Shown piece by piece: positions 7,314 through 15,626 of a stretch of 37,368 nucleotides of DNA. Source of the DNA: an uncultured beta proteobacterium (GTDB lineage Bacteria > Pseudomonadota > Gammaproteobacteria > Burkholderiales > Burkholderiaceae_C); NCBI GenBank assembly GCA_903897925.1, contig CAIUDG010000095.1, positions 1 through 37,368 on the forward strand. Direction: 5' to 3'. The stretch's first letter is position 1. Each line of letters starts with the position of its first letter. A model generated the notes under the pieces. The model saw only the letters and a list, made by a program, of their open reading frames with translations, was not told the DNA's origin and ran no database searches. A program made the translations under genes and the position numbers.

Positions 7314-8083
7314 GCGCGCCACCGGTTGAGTCGGTTTTCCAGCGGCCGCAGCAACAGCAGCTCGATCAGAAAGATCACGGCGGAAAAAGCCAGGGTGTAG
7401 GCCAGTACGCTGGTGATGTCGAAGAAATGAAAGAAGTTGCCAATCTGGAAGCCGATGCCGTCGCTGCGCCCCAGCAGCTCCACCACCAGCACAATTTTCC
7501 AGATCAGCGCCAGACCGTTGCGCGCCGAGCTGAACAGATAGGGATAGAGCTGCGGCAGATAGACTTTGAAGAAGCGTGTGCGCGCCGGCAGCCGGTAGGC
7601 CTGGGCCACTTCGAGCAGGTTCTGGTCCACTGCGCGTGCGCCCTCGCGCAGATTGATCGCCACCATCGGCACCTTGTTGATCACCACGGCCAGAATGGCG
7701 GCGGTTTCGCTCAGACCGCACCAGATGTAGCAAAGAATGGTGGTCACCAGCACCGGGATGTTCAGCCCCAGAATCAGCACCGCATCAAGCCAGCGGTCAA
7801 GCCGTGCCGAGCGGCCCATGGCAATGCCCAGGGCAATGCCGATCAGCATCGCCAGCACGAAGCTGATGAGTACCCGCAGCAAGGTGACTTGCAGGTGTTG
7901 CAGCAGCTCACCCGAACGCAGTTCCTGCAGCAGCACCTGGAATACCGCGCCGGGCAGCGGCAGGGCTTTGCTGTGTGCATGGGCCGCGGCAAGCTGCCAC
8001 AGCAGCAGCAGGAACAGCAGCGGCAGCACCCGTGGCCCCAGGCTGCGTACTGGCGCCGCCGCTGGCGCTATTTCTTGGGACAT
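7310..8083 (-). CDS. NitT/TauT-family ABC importer, permease subunit
   Basis: A 257-residue inner-membrane permease (BPD_transp_1 fold) with about six hydrophobic helices. These include VLPLLFLLLLWQLAA near the N-terminus, VLISFVLAMLIGIALGIAMG and the last pair VLAYTLAFSAVIFLIELLLL. The cytoplasmic EAA loop that contacts the ATPase is EVAQAYRLPARTRFFKVYLP. It overlaps the binding-protein gene by 16 bp at its start and the ATPase gene by 4 bp at its end, which points to one transcript and coupled translation. Confidence 0.92.
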   Translation of the reverse strand: MSQEIAPAAAPVRSLGPRVLPLLFLLLLWQLAAAHAHSKALPLPGAVFQVLLQELRSGELLQHLQVTLLRVLISFVLAMLIGIALGIAMGRSARLDRWLDAVLILGLNIPVLVTTILCYIWCGLSETAAILAVVINKVPMVAINLREGARAVDQNLLEVAQAYRLPARTRFFKVYLPQLYPYLFSSARNGLALIWKIVLVVELLGRSDGIGFQIGNFFHFFDITSVLAYTLAFSAVIFLIELLLLRPLENRLNRWRA

Positions 8084-9111
8084 GTGGGGAAGTGGTAGCC
8101 CGGCCAGAAGGTGCCTTCCGCCAGGGTGCTGGATTTGCCGACCAGTTTTTCACCGCCGGTTTGCGCCAGCAGCTGCAGGGTTTGCGCCACGCCCTGCTGG
8201 TAGTCGCTGTCGGTACAGTGGATGATGCCGGCGCGGTAGCCGCTGCGCAGTGCGACAAAAGTCGCCTGGTCTTCGGCGTGCAGCAGCGGGCGCAGGCGTT
8301 CCCATTCGGCGTCCGATTGCGCCAGCAGGCTTTGCGCCTGGGCGCTGGCGGCGAGGAAGTTTTCCATGGTGCCGGGGTGGGCCCGGGCCCAGTTCTCGTT
8401 GAAGACCCAACCCAGCAGCGGGATCGGCGTGTGGATGCCCAGGCCGGCCAGGATGTCGGGCGGTTTCAGCAGTGCGCGCATGCCTTTGGCCTGCAGCCGG
8501 GCGTCGTAGTGCCAGACATTCAGGGTCGCATCCACCTGGCCACTGAGCGCCAGTTCGTTGAGCAGCGGCGCCGCGGCATAGACCGGCTTGGCGAGCTGGG
8601 TCAGGTCGCTGCCGAGCTGCTTGAGGGCATAGGCGCGCAACAGCAGCCAGCTTTTGTCATAGGCGCCACCGGCCACGCCCAGGGTTTTGCCGCGCAGGTC
8701 GGCCAGGCTGTTCAGCGCACTGTCGGCCGGCACCATCAGCGACCCGACCGCGTTGGAAAACGGCACAAAGGTGTAGGGCGTGCCTTCGGCGCGCTGGCGC
8801 GTGACCCAGATCCAGTCCGACACAATCAGGTCCACCGCACCGCCCTGCAGTGCCACGGTGGCGGCATCGGCCGACGCCAATGGCACGATTTGCAAAGAAA
8901 TGTGGTTGCGCTGGTCCAGCTGGTGTGCCGTGATGCTGTCGAGTTGCCACTGCACTGTTCCAAATTTGAGCACTCCGATGCGCAGTGTGTCAGTGCCGGC
9001 CTGGGCGCTGTGACAGAACAGTGCCAGCAGTGGCAGGCACAGGGCAGCGAGCAGCTGCAGTGCCCGAGCGTGAAGCGTTGGGAGCGGGGTGGGGCGGGAA
9101 AATTGGCGCAT
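8068..9111 (-). CDS. NitT/TauT-family ABC importer, periplasmic substrate-binding protein
   Basis: A 347-residue exported protein with a signal peptide whose core is LLAALCLPLLALFCHSAQA (cleavage near residue 38). Mature sequence opens TDTLRIGVLKFGTVQWQLD and has the SsuA/NMT1-type ligand-domain wording GGAVDLIVSDWIWV and SLADLRGKTLGVAGG. The open frame extends to 9735, but that part is antisense to tonB. ATG 9111 is chosen because it precedes the signal peptide and lies ~5 nt after the start predicted from the sigma-54-like promoter. No strong ribosome site is seen. It is the first gene of the operon with the permease and ATPase. The ligand is not recognisable. Confidence 0.9.
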   Translation of the reverse strand: MRQFSRPTPLPTLHARALQLLAALCLPLLALFCHSAQAGTDTLRIGVLKFGTVQWQLDSITAHQLDQRNHISLQIVPLASADAATVALQGGAVDLIVSDWIWVTRQRAEGTPYTFVPFSNAVGSLMVPADSALNSLADLRGKTLGVAGGAYDKSWLLLRAYALKQLGSDLTQLAKPVYAAAPLLNELALSGQVDATLNVWHYDARLQAKGMRALLKPPDILAGLGIHTPIPLLGWVFNENWARAHPGTMENFLAASAQAQSLLAQSDAEWERLRPLLHAEDQATFVALRSGYRAGIIHCTDSDYQQGVAQTLQLLAQTGGEKLVGKSSTLAEGTFWPGYHFPTCPKK

Positions 9112-9125
9112 ATTGTGACAGTTGT

Positions 9126-9142
9126 CCGCAATAGCCGTGCCA
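9126..9142 (-). promoter_or_regulatory. sigma-54-type (-24/-12) promoter for the ABC importer operon
   Basis: On the minus strand the sequence is TGGCACGGCTATTGCGG, a complete match to TGGCACG-N4-TTGC with GG-N10-GC spacing. The predicted start is ~9116, leaving a leader of only about 5 nt before the ATG at 9111. Confidence 0.82.
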
Positions 9143-9153
9143 CCGTGTCGCGT

Positions 9154-9170
9154 CGGCACGAAAGCTGCTG
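9154..9170 (+). promoter_or_regulatory. sigma-54-type (-24/-12) promoter for tonB-exbB-exbD
   Basis: The sequence CGGCACGAAAGCTGCTG contains GGCACG-N4-(C)TGC with exact GG-N10-GC spacing; one -12 base differs from TTGC. The predicted start is ~9180, giving a 29-nt leader to ATG 9209. This excludes the longer tonB frame beginning at 9122. Confidence 0.7.
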
Positions 9171-9208
9171 TAACACGGCTACACTGGCATGCCTTTTTTC
9201 GGACCTCC

Positions 9209-9871
9209 ATGAAAGCCTCGTTTTTCCTCGGCCACCGCCACCTGCGCGTCATCGTCGGCGTGCTGGTGCTGCACGTGCTGGCCTTGTGGGCCTTGCAGAC
9301 CGGCCTGCTGCAGCGGATGGTGGAATCGGTGTTGGCGGTCCAGGTGATCAGTGATGTGGTCGAGGCGCCCACGGTCAAGGAGCCGCCGCGCCCGGTCGCG
9401 CCGCCGCGCTCCGTGGTGCAGCGGCCCGCGCAGGCACAGCAGCCGATTCCCCTGCCGGCCCCGCTGCAGGCGCCGCAGCCGCTGCGCAGCGACGAAACGC
9501 CGCAGCTGCCGGTCGCTGTGGCGCCGCCGAACCAGCCCGGGCCGGTGACAGCGGCGCTGGCGCCCGCTCCGGCAGCGGCCAGCGCCAAGGTGGAGTTGCC
9601 GTCCAGCGATGCCGAATACCTGCATAACCCCAAGGCCCCGTACCCGCTGCTGAGCCAGCGCCGCAATGAACAGGGCCGGGTGGTGGTGGAAGTGCTGATT
9701 GGCGTTGACGGGCTGGCCCTGAAAGCACAGATCAAGGAGTCCAGCGGTTACGCGCGGCTGGACCAGCAGGCCCTGAGCACCGTTCTGTCCTGGCACTATG
9801 TGCCAGGCAAGCGCGGCGGGGTACCGCAAGCGATGACCTATAGCGTGCCGATCAATTTTGTTTTGGAGTGA
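9209..9871 (+). CDS. tonB: TonB family energy-transducing protein
   Basis: A 220-residue protein with one N-terminal signal anchor (residues ~12-30, VIVGVLVLHVLALWAL). A Pro-rich periplasmic spacer covers ~54-122 (EPPRPVAPPRS, PLPAPLQAPQP), and the C-terminal TonB domain covers ~140-220 (APYPLLSQRRNEQGRVVVEVLI ... LSWHYVPGKRGG ... INFVLE). It couples the inner-membrane proton gradient to TonB-dependent receptors. The frame opens earlier (9122), but the promoter and the anchor position favour ATG 9209. It is followed by exbB after 6 bp. Being beside two TonB receptors under similar promoters, it is probably a dedicated TonB for them. Confidence 0.92.
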   Translation: MKASFFLGHRHLRVIVGVLVLHVLALWALQTGLLQRMVESVLAVQVISDVVEAPTVKEPPRPVAPPRSVVQRPAQAQQPIPLPAPLQAPQPLRSDETPQLPVAVAPPNQPGPVTAALAPAPAAASAKVELPSSDAEYLHNPKAPYPLLSQRRNEQGRVVVEVLIGVDGLALKAQIKESSGYARLDQQALSTVLSWHYVPGKRGGVPQAMTYSVPINFVLE

Positions 9872-9877
9872 GTTGCC

Positions 9878-10579
9878 ATGGATGCCCCGTTTGGATTAAT
9901 GAATGTGTGGATGCAGGGCGACCTGGTGACGCGCGCCGTGCTGTTGCTGTTGCTGGCCATGTCGCTGGGTTCCTGGATCGTGATCCTGATCAAGTTGCTG
10001 GACCTGCGGCGCCTGGCGGTGCTGGCGCGCGAGGCCGAATCGTTCTGGAGCGCGCGCGACTTTGACCAGGGCCTGCAGGCGCTGGCGCAGGAGCCGCAAA
10101 ATCCATTTTTGGCGCTGGCACGCGAGGGCCAGCAGGCCGCCGCGCACCTGCAGCAGGACAACGGCCAGGCATTGCAGGCGCTGCATGCCAACTTTGACCT
10201 GAGCGACTGGGTGACGCGCTGCCTGCGCAACAGCATTGATGACAGCACGGCGCAATTGCAGTCCGGACTGGCGGTGCTTGCCTCGGCCGGCTCCACAGCA
10301 CCGTTTGTCGGCCTGTTTGGCACGGTCTGGGGTATTTACCACGCACTGATGTCGATTGGCCTGGCGGGTCAGGCAACCATCGACAAGGTGGCCGGACCGA
10401 TTGGTGAATCACTGATCATGACCGCGCTGGGCCTGGCGGTGGCGATTCCGGCGGTGCTCGGCTACAACGCGCTGGTGCGCGCCAACAAGTCGGTGCTGCT
10501 GCGTCTGAACCGTTTCGCCCACGATTTGCACGGCTACTTTGTCACCGGTGCCCGGGTCGGCAACCGGCAGGAGCACTGA
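9878..10579 (+). CDS. exbB: ExbB/TolQ/MotA-type proton channel
   Basis: A 233-residue inner-membrane component of the TonB motor. It has three membrane segments: ~17-38 (RAVLLLLLAMSLGSWIVILI), and two in the C-terminal half (LAVLASAGSTAPFVGLFGTVWGIY and LIMTALGLAVAIPAVLGYNAL). The conserved ExbB/TolQ phrases STAPFVGLFGTVWGI and EALxxTALGLxVAIPAV are present. It sits between tonB and exbD with short gaps. Confidence 0.94.
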   Translation: MDAPFGLMNVWMQGDLVTRAVLLLLLAMSLGSWIVILIKLLDLRRLAVLAREAESFWSARDFDQGLQALAQEPQNPFLALAREGQQAAAHLQQDNGQALQALHANFDLSDWVTRCLRNSIDDSTAQLQSGLAVLASAGSTAPFVGLFGTVWGIYHALMSIGLAGQATIDKVAGPIGESLIMTALGLAVAIPAVLGYNALVRANKSVLLRLNRFAHDLHGYFVTGARVGNRQEH

Positions 10580-10580
10580 G

Positions 10581-10991
10581 ATGGCCTTTGGCACGCAGGA
10601 TGACACTGACGAGGTGATGAACGAGATCAACATGACGCCGCTGGTCGACGTGATGCTGGTGTTGCTGATCATTTTCATCATTACGGTACCGGTGATGCAG
10701 CATGCGGTGAATCTTGATCTGCCCCACGCCACCAGCCAGCCGGAGCAGATGCGGCCTCAAACCATTCAGCTCAGCGTTGACGCACAGGGCGCCTATTTCT
10801 GGAATGGCGCGGCGCTGTCGCTGAACCAACTGTCGGCGCAACTGGCGCAGGCGGCGCAGCAGAGCGAGCAGCCGGAGCTGCATATCCGGGCGGACCGGGC
10901 AGTGCGCTATGAATTCGTGGCCACGGCCATGGTCGAGGCGCAGCGCGCCGGCCTGCACAAAATCAGCTTTGTCACGACGCCCAAGTCCTGA
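10581..10991 (+). CDS. exbD: ExbD/TolR-type biopolymer transport protein
   Basis: A 136-residue protein anchored by one N-terminal helix (LVDVMLVLLIIFIITVPV). Asp23 in the helix is the conserved proton-carrying residue, preceded by the family motif EINMTPLVD. The periplasmic domain ends with the usual VATAMVEAQRAGLHKISFVT. The start is ATG 10581, with GGAG 8-11 nt upstream inside the exbB end. An earlier in-frame start at 10539 lies within exbB and is less likely. It completes the TonB motor. Confidence 0.94.
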   Translation: MAFGTQDDTDEVMNEINMTPLVDVMLVLLIIFIITVPVMQHAVNLDLPHATSQPEQMRPQTIQLSVDAQGAYFWNGAALSLNQLSAQLAQAAQQSEQPELHIRADRAVRYEFVATAMVEAQRAGLHKISFVTTPKS

Positions 10992-11006
10992 GCCCCGGCG
11001 CCGCCG

Positions 11007-11047
11007 GCGTGTAGGTTTCGCCTGACAGGCGCGTAGGATTCGCCCGA
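11007..11047. repeat. imperfect direct repeat after exbD
   Basis: Two ~19-bp units, 11007-11025 (GCGTGTAGGTTTCGCCTGA) and 11029-11047 (GCGCGTAGGATTCGCCCGA), lie 22 bp apart in the short gap after exbD. Function is unknown. No T-run terminator is present. Confidence 0.5.
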
Positions 11048-11120
11048 TTGCGCGCCCGCGCCGATTTCAGAATACTTCCAGCAGTTTGCGCCAGGTCCCG
11101 TGGCGCATGGGAAGTGGCGC

Positions 11121-11552
11121 GTGAAATTCGATTCAAACATTCAACCCTTGCTGCAGGAAATTCAGGATTCCGTGGCCGCATTGCCGGTGTCTGCGGTGCC
11201 GCTGGTCGCGGCGATTGTGGCAATGCAGCCGGGCATGCCGAGCGCAATCTACGCGCTGATCATGGACTGGCTGGACCAGCGCTCGGACCTGAGCGAGGTC
11301 TCGCCGGCGGCCGAGGCCTTGATGCATGTGCTGGAGTACGCGAAACACCGGGATGTGCCGCTGGCCCAGGAGGAGGTGCGCAAGCAGACCCAGCTGCTGC
11401 GCGCGTTGGCGCAGGAGCGGCAGCTGTTTTCGGCGGCGTCATTCATGCAGCAGCTGGCCGTGCAGCTGGAGCGCCTGGCGCTGCGCCTGAGCGGCGCCGG
11501 CGGCGATGGCGATGGCGATGGCGGTGTTACGGCGCGAGGCCGGGCCGCGTGA
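11121..11552 (+). CDS. unrecognised small helical protein
   Basis: A 143-residue protein if begun at GTG 11121 (GGGAAG 6 nt upstream), or 150 residues from GTG 11100; the choice is uncertain. It has no signal peptide or membrane helix. Most of it reads as alpha-helical with many Leu, Ala and Gln (LLRALAQERQLFSAASFMQQ, LAVQLERLALRLSG). The C-terminus ends in a Gly-Asp run encoded by three perfect GGCGAT units (11502-11519). It lies between exbD and the convergent response-regulator gene. No family is recognised. Confidence 0.6.
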   Translation: MKFDSNIQPLLQEIQDSVAALPVSAVPLVAAIVAMQPGMPSAIYALIMDWLDQRSDLSEVSPAAEALMHVLEYAKHRDVPLAQEEVRKQTQLLRALAQERQLFSAASFMQQLAVQLERLALRLSGAGGDGDGDGGVTARGRAA

Positions 11553-11583
11553 TGCGCCGTGCGGCTTCGGCGCCTGCGCGGAC

Positions 11584-12030
11584 TCAGCAGCGCGCGAGCA
11601 AATCCGACAGCTGGGCTGCCTGCAGCGGTTTGCTTAATGCGTCCAGCACCTTGAGGCCTTGCGATTCGGCCAGCTGGCGTGCCAGTGCCAGCATATGGCG
11701 GTCTCCGCCGCTGACCAGAATGAGGCCGCCGTCAAATTTACGTTGCTGCAGTTCGGCACAGAATTCAATGCCGTCCTGTTCCGGCATGAAAACATCGCAG
11801 ATCAACAAATCGGGCCGGGTGCGCATGTTGTCCAGGGTTTGCAGACCCTGCAAGCCGTTGCGTGCCACTTTGACATGGAGCACACCTAGACCTTCGAGCA
11901 CCAATGACGTGTAATCCAGGCTGCTCTCATCGTCATCGACGATCAGAACAGTGGTTGATGCAGGGTGAGCGTCTGACGCTTGCATGGTGGGGGCCCGGTT
12001 GTGAAAGATATCAATGCTTGCCAGTCGCAT
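11584..12030 (-). CDS. single-domain (CheY-like) response regulator
   Basis: A 148-residue receiver domain without an output domain. It shows the acidic cluster VDDD near residue 32, the phospho-acceptor Asp in LLICDVFMPEQDG, and the conserved Lys in LSKP. The start is ATG 12030 with AGAGG about 10 nt upstream; Met16 has no ribosome site. It is divergent from the large hybrid kinase (12063) with 32 bp between the starts. That suggests it is a phospho-transfer partner of the kinase's Hpt domain, which is inference. Confidence 0.9.
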   Translation of the reverse strand: MRLASIDIFHNRAPTMQASDAHPASTTVLIVDDDESSLDYTSLVLEGLGVLHVKVARNGLQGLQTLDNMRTRPDLLICDVFMPEQDGIEFCAELQQRKFDGGLILVSGGDRHMLALARQLAESQGLKVLDALSKPLQAAQLSDLLARC

Positions 12031-12062
12031 ATTCTATGGACCTCTAGCACGGTTTTTAAAAA

Positions 12063-15000
12063 ATGAAACGCTCTCTGGCTTCGCTGGGTAAATATTTGCA
12101 TGGCGCCATGTCTTTGCGCGTAGTGGGCCTGCTGACCCTGCTGCCGACTCTGCTGGCCCTGATTTTGGTGTCCTATTTTGAGTACCAGGCACACAAGGCG
12201 GCGGCGCAAAGCGATTCGCTACAGATGGTGCGTGCAATATCGCATGCGGTGGACAAGGAATTTGCCAACAACGTGCTGAGTTTGCAGGCCTTGTCGAGTG
12301 CCAGTGCCTTGCAAAAAAAGGACCTGCCGGCTTTCTATGCGCGTTTGAAAGACTTTGAAGAGGTCTCCGCGCTTTCTGATCACCTGGTGCTGACCGATGC
12401 CGCAGGCCAGCAAATCATCAATACCAGGGTGCCGTTTGGCCAGGCCTTGCCAAGCACCAAAAACATGGAGCGCATCCGCCAGGTGGTGCAGTCCGGCAAG
12501 CCGGCGGTGTCGGACTTGTTGCTTGGCACCAGTACCGGGCGACCGGTGGTGCTGGTGGACGTTCCGGTGCACATCCAGCATGCAGTGCCGTATGTGCTGA
12601 CGAGCGTAATTTCGACCAGCAACCTGCAAAACATGCTGGCCGCGCAACAGTTCCCAGAGCACTGGATTGTGGTCATCGCCGATGCCCGGGGGGTGATTGC
12701 GGCGCGCAACGTCAATCCGGAGCAGCACATCGGTGGTCAGCTCGCGCCAGGTTATGAGAGCCGCCTGCTGCAGGGCAAGGAGGCCGTGTTTCAGGCCGAT
12801 ACGCTGGAGGGCACTCCGTCGCTGGGCGTGATTACCAAGTCGGCCAGCACCGGCTATTCGGTGGCGATTGCCGTGCCCTTGCATGTGGTGCGGGCGCGCA
12901 TCTGGCAGTCGATGGCCGTGACTGTCACGGCGATTGGCCTGATGGGCATTTGCAGCCTGATGCTGGCCTGGTGGTTCGGGCGCCAGACTTTGCGCTCGAT
13001 CCAGGGCGTGATGGTGGCGGCGCAGGCGGCCCAGGAAGGCAAGCTGGACGTACGTATTGCCGAAGGCGGGCCGGACGAGGTGGCCCAGATGGCGCGCCAG
13101 GTCAACCGCATGCTGGAGGCGCGCAGCCAGGCCGAGCAATCACTGCGTGACAGCGAGACCCGGCTGCGTCTGATGACCTCGCACGTGAAGGACTACGCCA
13201 TCATCATGCTCGACCCCAAGGGTTGCGTCACGGCGTGGAATGACGGCGCCCGCGTGCTCAAGGGCTACACCGAGGCCGAAATCATCGGCCAGTCGGCGCG
13301 GCGCTTCTATTTGCCCGACGATGTTGCCGCGGGCAAGCCCGAGCGCCTGCTGGCCCAGGCCGCGGCCACCGGGCGCGCTGAAGACGAAGGCTTGCGTCTG
13401 CGCAAGGACGGCACCACGTTTTATGCCAATGTGATTCTGACGGCGATCCATGGCCGCAAGGGCGAAGTGCTGGGCATTGCCAAAATCACGCGCGATATCA
13501 CCGAGCGCAAGCAGACCGAGCACGAGCAGCAGCGCCTGGTGCGGGCACTGCGCCTGCTGGGCGACTCGAATCTGACCATCGTGCATGCCACCAATGAAGC
13601 CGAATTGCTGAACAACATCTGTCGCAAGGTGGTCGAGGCCGGCGATTACATGATGGGCTGGATTGGCTTTGCCGAGCAGGACGCGCAGAAGTCGGTGCGC
13701 ATGGTGGCGCAATCCGGTTACGAAGAGGGCTATCTGGACGGCCTGCAGATTTCCTGGGATGCGGAACATAGCCATGGCCAGGGGCCGACCGGCACGGCGC
13801 TGCGCAGTGGCCGGACCCAGGTCATTCAGAACATACAGAGCCACCCGGCCATGGCGCCTTGGCGCGATGCGGCGATGCGGCGCGCGTTTCGCTCCAATAT
13901 TGCGCTGCCGCTGTGTTTTCAGCAGCAGGTGCTCGGCGTTTTGACCTTGTGCGCGGCCGAGTCGAATGCGTTCAATCCACAGGAAGTCGAGTTGCTGGAG
14001 GAATTGGCGGCCAATGTGGCGTTTGCGATACAGTCGTTTCGGACCCAGATCCAGCGCGACGTGGCGGAGGCGGCGAAGCAGGCCAAGTCGGAGTTTCTGG
14101 CGAATATGTCGCACGAGATTCGCACGCCGCTGAATGCGGTGCTGGGCCTGGCCCGCATTGGCGCCCGTGACAGCAGCGACAGCCGCAGCCAACACCAGTT
14201 TGAGCGCATCACCGGTGCCGGAACCCACCTGCTGGGGGTGATCAACGACATCCTGGACTACTCCAAGATCGAATCCGGCAAGTTCCGCATCGAGCCGGCG
14301 CCGTTCCAGATTGCCAGCGTGGTGCAAAACGTCAATAACTTTGTGCTGCAGGCGGCTCAGGACAAGGGCTTGCAGTACCGCGTCGATGTGCAGCAATTGC
14401 CGGATTGGGTGCTGGGCGACAAGCAGCATTTGCAGCAGGTGTTGACCAATCTCTTGTCCAACGCGGTGAAATTCACCAGCCAGGGCGAAGTGCGGCTGGC
14501 GCTGGCCTGCGACGGTGCCTTGTGCCAGTTTGTGGTGTCCGATACCGGCATCGGCATGCAGGCGGAGCACATCGGGCGCCTGTTTACCCCGTTTGAACAG
14601 GCCGATAGCTCGACCACCCGCAGTTACGGTGGCACCGGGCTCGGCCTGGCCATCAGCCAGCGTCTGGCGCAATTGATGGGAGGGCAGATTACGGTGCGCA
14701 GCGAAGCCGGGCGTGGTTCGGTGTTCACGCTGGCGTTGCCGCTGCCGCCGACCCAGCCACCGGCGTTGACTACGCAGCCGGAACTGGACCTGGGCCAAAG
14801 CCTGAGCGGCTACCGTTTGCTGGCGGCCGAGGACGTGGAAGTCAATCGCATAGTGCTGCAGGCGCTGCTGGAAGACGCCGGGGCCCAGGTGCGCTTTGTG
14901 GAAAACGGCAGTGAGGCGGTGGGGGCGGTGGCGATTGACCCGGCGGCCTTTGACGCAGTGCTGATGGATGTGCAAATGCCCATCATGGATGGCTACACCG

Positions 15001-15602
15001 CTACCGTGGAGATCCACGCCATAGCACCCGATTTGCCGGTGATAGGCCTGACCGCCTATGCCCAGGCCGAAGAGCGTGCGCGTTGTCTGGCGAGTGGCAT
15101 GGTCGACCATGTGACCAAGCCGATTGACCCGCAGCGCCTGGTTGCCGCTTTGCAGCAGTGCGTGCCGCTGCGCCGGGCGCCGCCGTCGCCGTCGCCCAAG
15201 CCGGCGCCGCAGGCGCCAGCGCACGCCAGTGACGTGCTGTTCCCTGGCGAATGGGTGGACTGGCCTGGCTTGTGTCAGCAATTTGGCGCACGCCAGGGTC
15301 TGGTGGCGCAGTTGCTGGAGCGCACGCTGGTCAGCCAGGCCGACAAACCCGCAAGTTTGCGCCAGGCCGCGGCCCAGGGCCAGGTGCAAGAATTGGCGCG
15401 GCTGGCCCATGTGATGCGCGGCGTTGCCGGCAATCTGCATGCGCGCCAGCTGATGGACCAGGCCGAGTGGCTGGAGCAGGCGGCGCAGTGTGCCGCGCCC
15501 AATCTGCCGCTGTTGGCGGAGCAACTGGCGAGCCAGGTTGATGCCCTGCTCAATGAGCTGCGCGCCTACCTGGAGTGCCAAGCCGCCAGCAGTGCGGCCT
15601 GA
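12063..15602 (+). CDS. membrane hybrid sensor histidine kinase with receiver and Hpt domains
   Basis: An 1179-residue phosphorelay protein. Order: TM1 (~17-38), periplasmic Cache-like sensor (~39-279), TM2 (~280-305), HAMP (~306-352), PAS (~363-484), GAF (~493-658), HisKA with His684 in FLANMSHEIRTPLNA, HATPase (~783-895, with NLLSNAVKF, DTGIGM, GGTGLGLAI), receiver with Asp969 in LMDVQMP and Lys in TKP, a Pro-rich linker, and Hpt with His1116 in LAHVMRGVAGNL. The full His-Asp-His relay is intact; the last acceptor could be the divergent receiver protein at 11584-12030. The ATG has only an A-run upstream and no clear ribosome site. The signal is unknown. It converges on the sigma-54 activator with a 24-bp gap. 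Confidence 0.95.
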   Translation: MKRSLASLGKYLHGAMSLRVVGLLTLLPTLLALILVSYFEYQAHKAAAQSDSLQMVRAISHAVDKEFANNVLSLQALSSASALQKKDLPAFYARLKDFEEVSALSDHLVLTDAAGQQIINTRVPFGQALPSTKNMERIRQVVQSGKPAVSDLLLGTSTGRPVVLVDVPVHIQHAVPYVLTSVISTSNLQNMLAAQQFPEHWIVVIADARGVIAARNVNPEQHIGGQLAPGYESRLLQGKEAVFQADTLEGTPSLGVITKSASTGYSVAIAVPLHVVRARIWQSMAVTVTAIGLMGICSLMLAWWFGRQTLRSIQGVMVAAQAAQEGKLDVRIAEGGPDEVAQMARQVNRMLEARSQAEQSLRDSETRLRLMTSHVKDYAIIMLDPKGCVTAWNDGARVLKGYTEAEIIGQSARRFYLPDDVAAGKPERLLAQAAATGRAEDEGLRLRKDGTTFYANVILTAIHGRKGEVLGIAKITRDITERKQTEHEQQRLVRALRLLGDSNLTIVHATNEAELLNNICRKVVEAGDYMMGWIGFAEQDAQKSVRMVAQSGYEEGYLDGLQISWDAEHSHGQGPTGTALRSGRTQVIQNIQSHPAMAPWRDAAMRRAFRSNIALPLCFQQQVLGVLTLCAAESNAFNPQEVELLEELAANVAFAIQSFRTQIQRDVAEAAKQAKSEFLANMSHEIRTPLNAVLGLARIGARDSSDSRSQHQFERITGAGTHLLGVINDILDYSKIESGKFRIEPAPFQIASVVQNVNNFVLQAAQDKGLQYRVDVQQLPDWVLGDKQHLQQVLTNLLSNAVKFTSQGEVRLALACDGALCQFVVSDTGIGMQAEHIGRLFTPFEQADSSTTRSYGGTGLGLAISQRLAQLMGGQITVRSEAGRGSVFTLALPLPPTQPPALTTQPELDLGQSLSGYRLLAAEDVEVNRIVLQALLEDAGAQVRFVENGSEAVGAVAIDPAAFDAVLMDVQMPIMDGYTATVEIHAIAPDLPVIGLTAYAQAEERARCLASGMVDHVTKPIDPQRLVAALQQCVPLRRAPPSPSPKPAPQAPAHASDVLFPGEWVDWPGLCQQFGARQGLVAQLLERTLVSQADKPASLRQAAAQGQVQELARLAHVMRGVAGNLHARQLMDQAEWLEQAAQCAAPNLPLLAEQLASQVDALLNELRAYLECQAASSAA

Positions 15603-15626
15603 ACCGCAGAGCGGCCACCCGGCTTG

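Noticed and set aside
9122..9208. Longer N-terminus for TonB starting at 9122
   Set aside because: The predicted transcription start (~9180) lies inside it, and the signal anchor begins shortly after Met 9209.
13140..15581. 813-codon minus-strand frame opposite the hybrid kinase
   Set aside because: The coding strand shows a complete series of kinase domains; the opposite frame is a GC-driven shadow.
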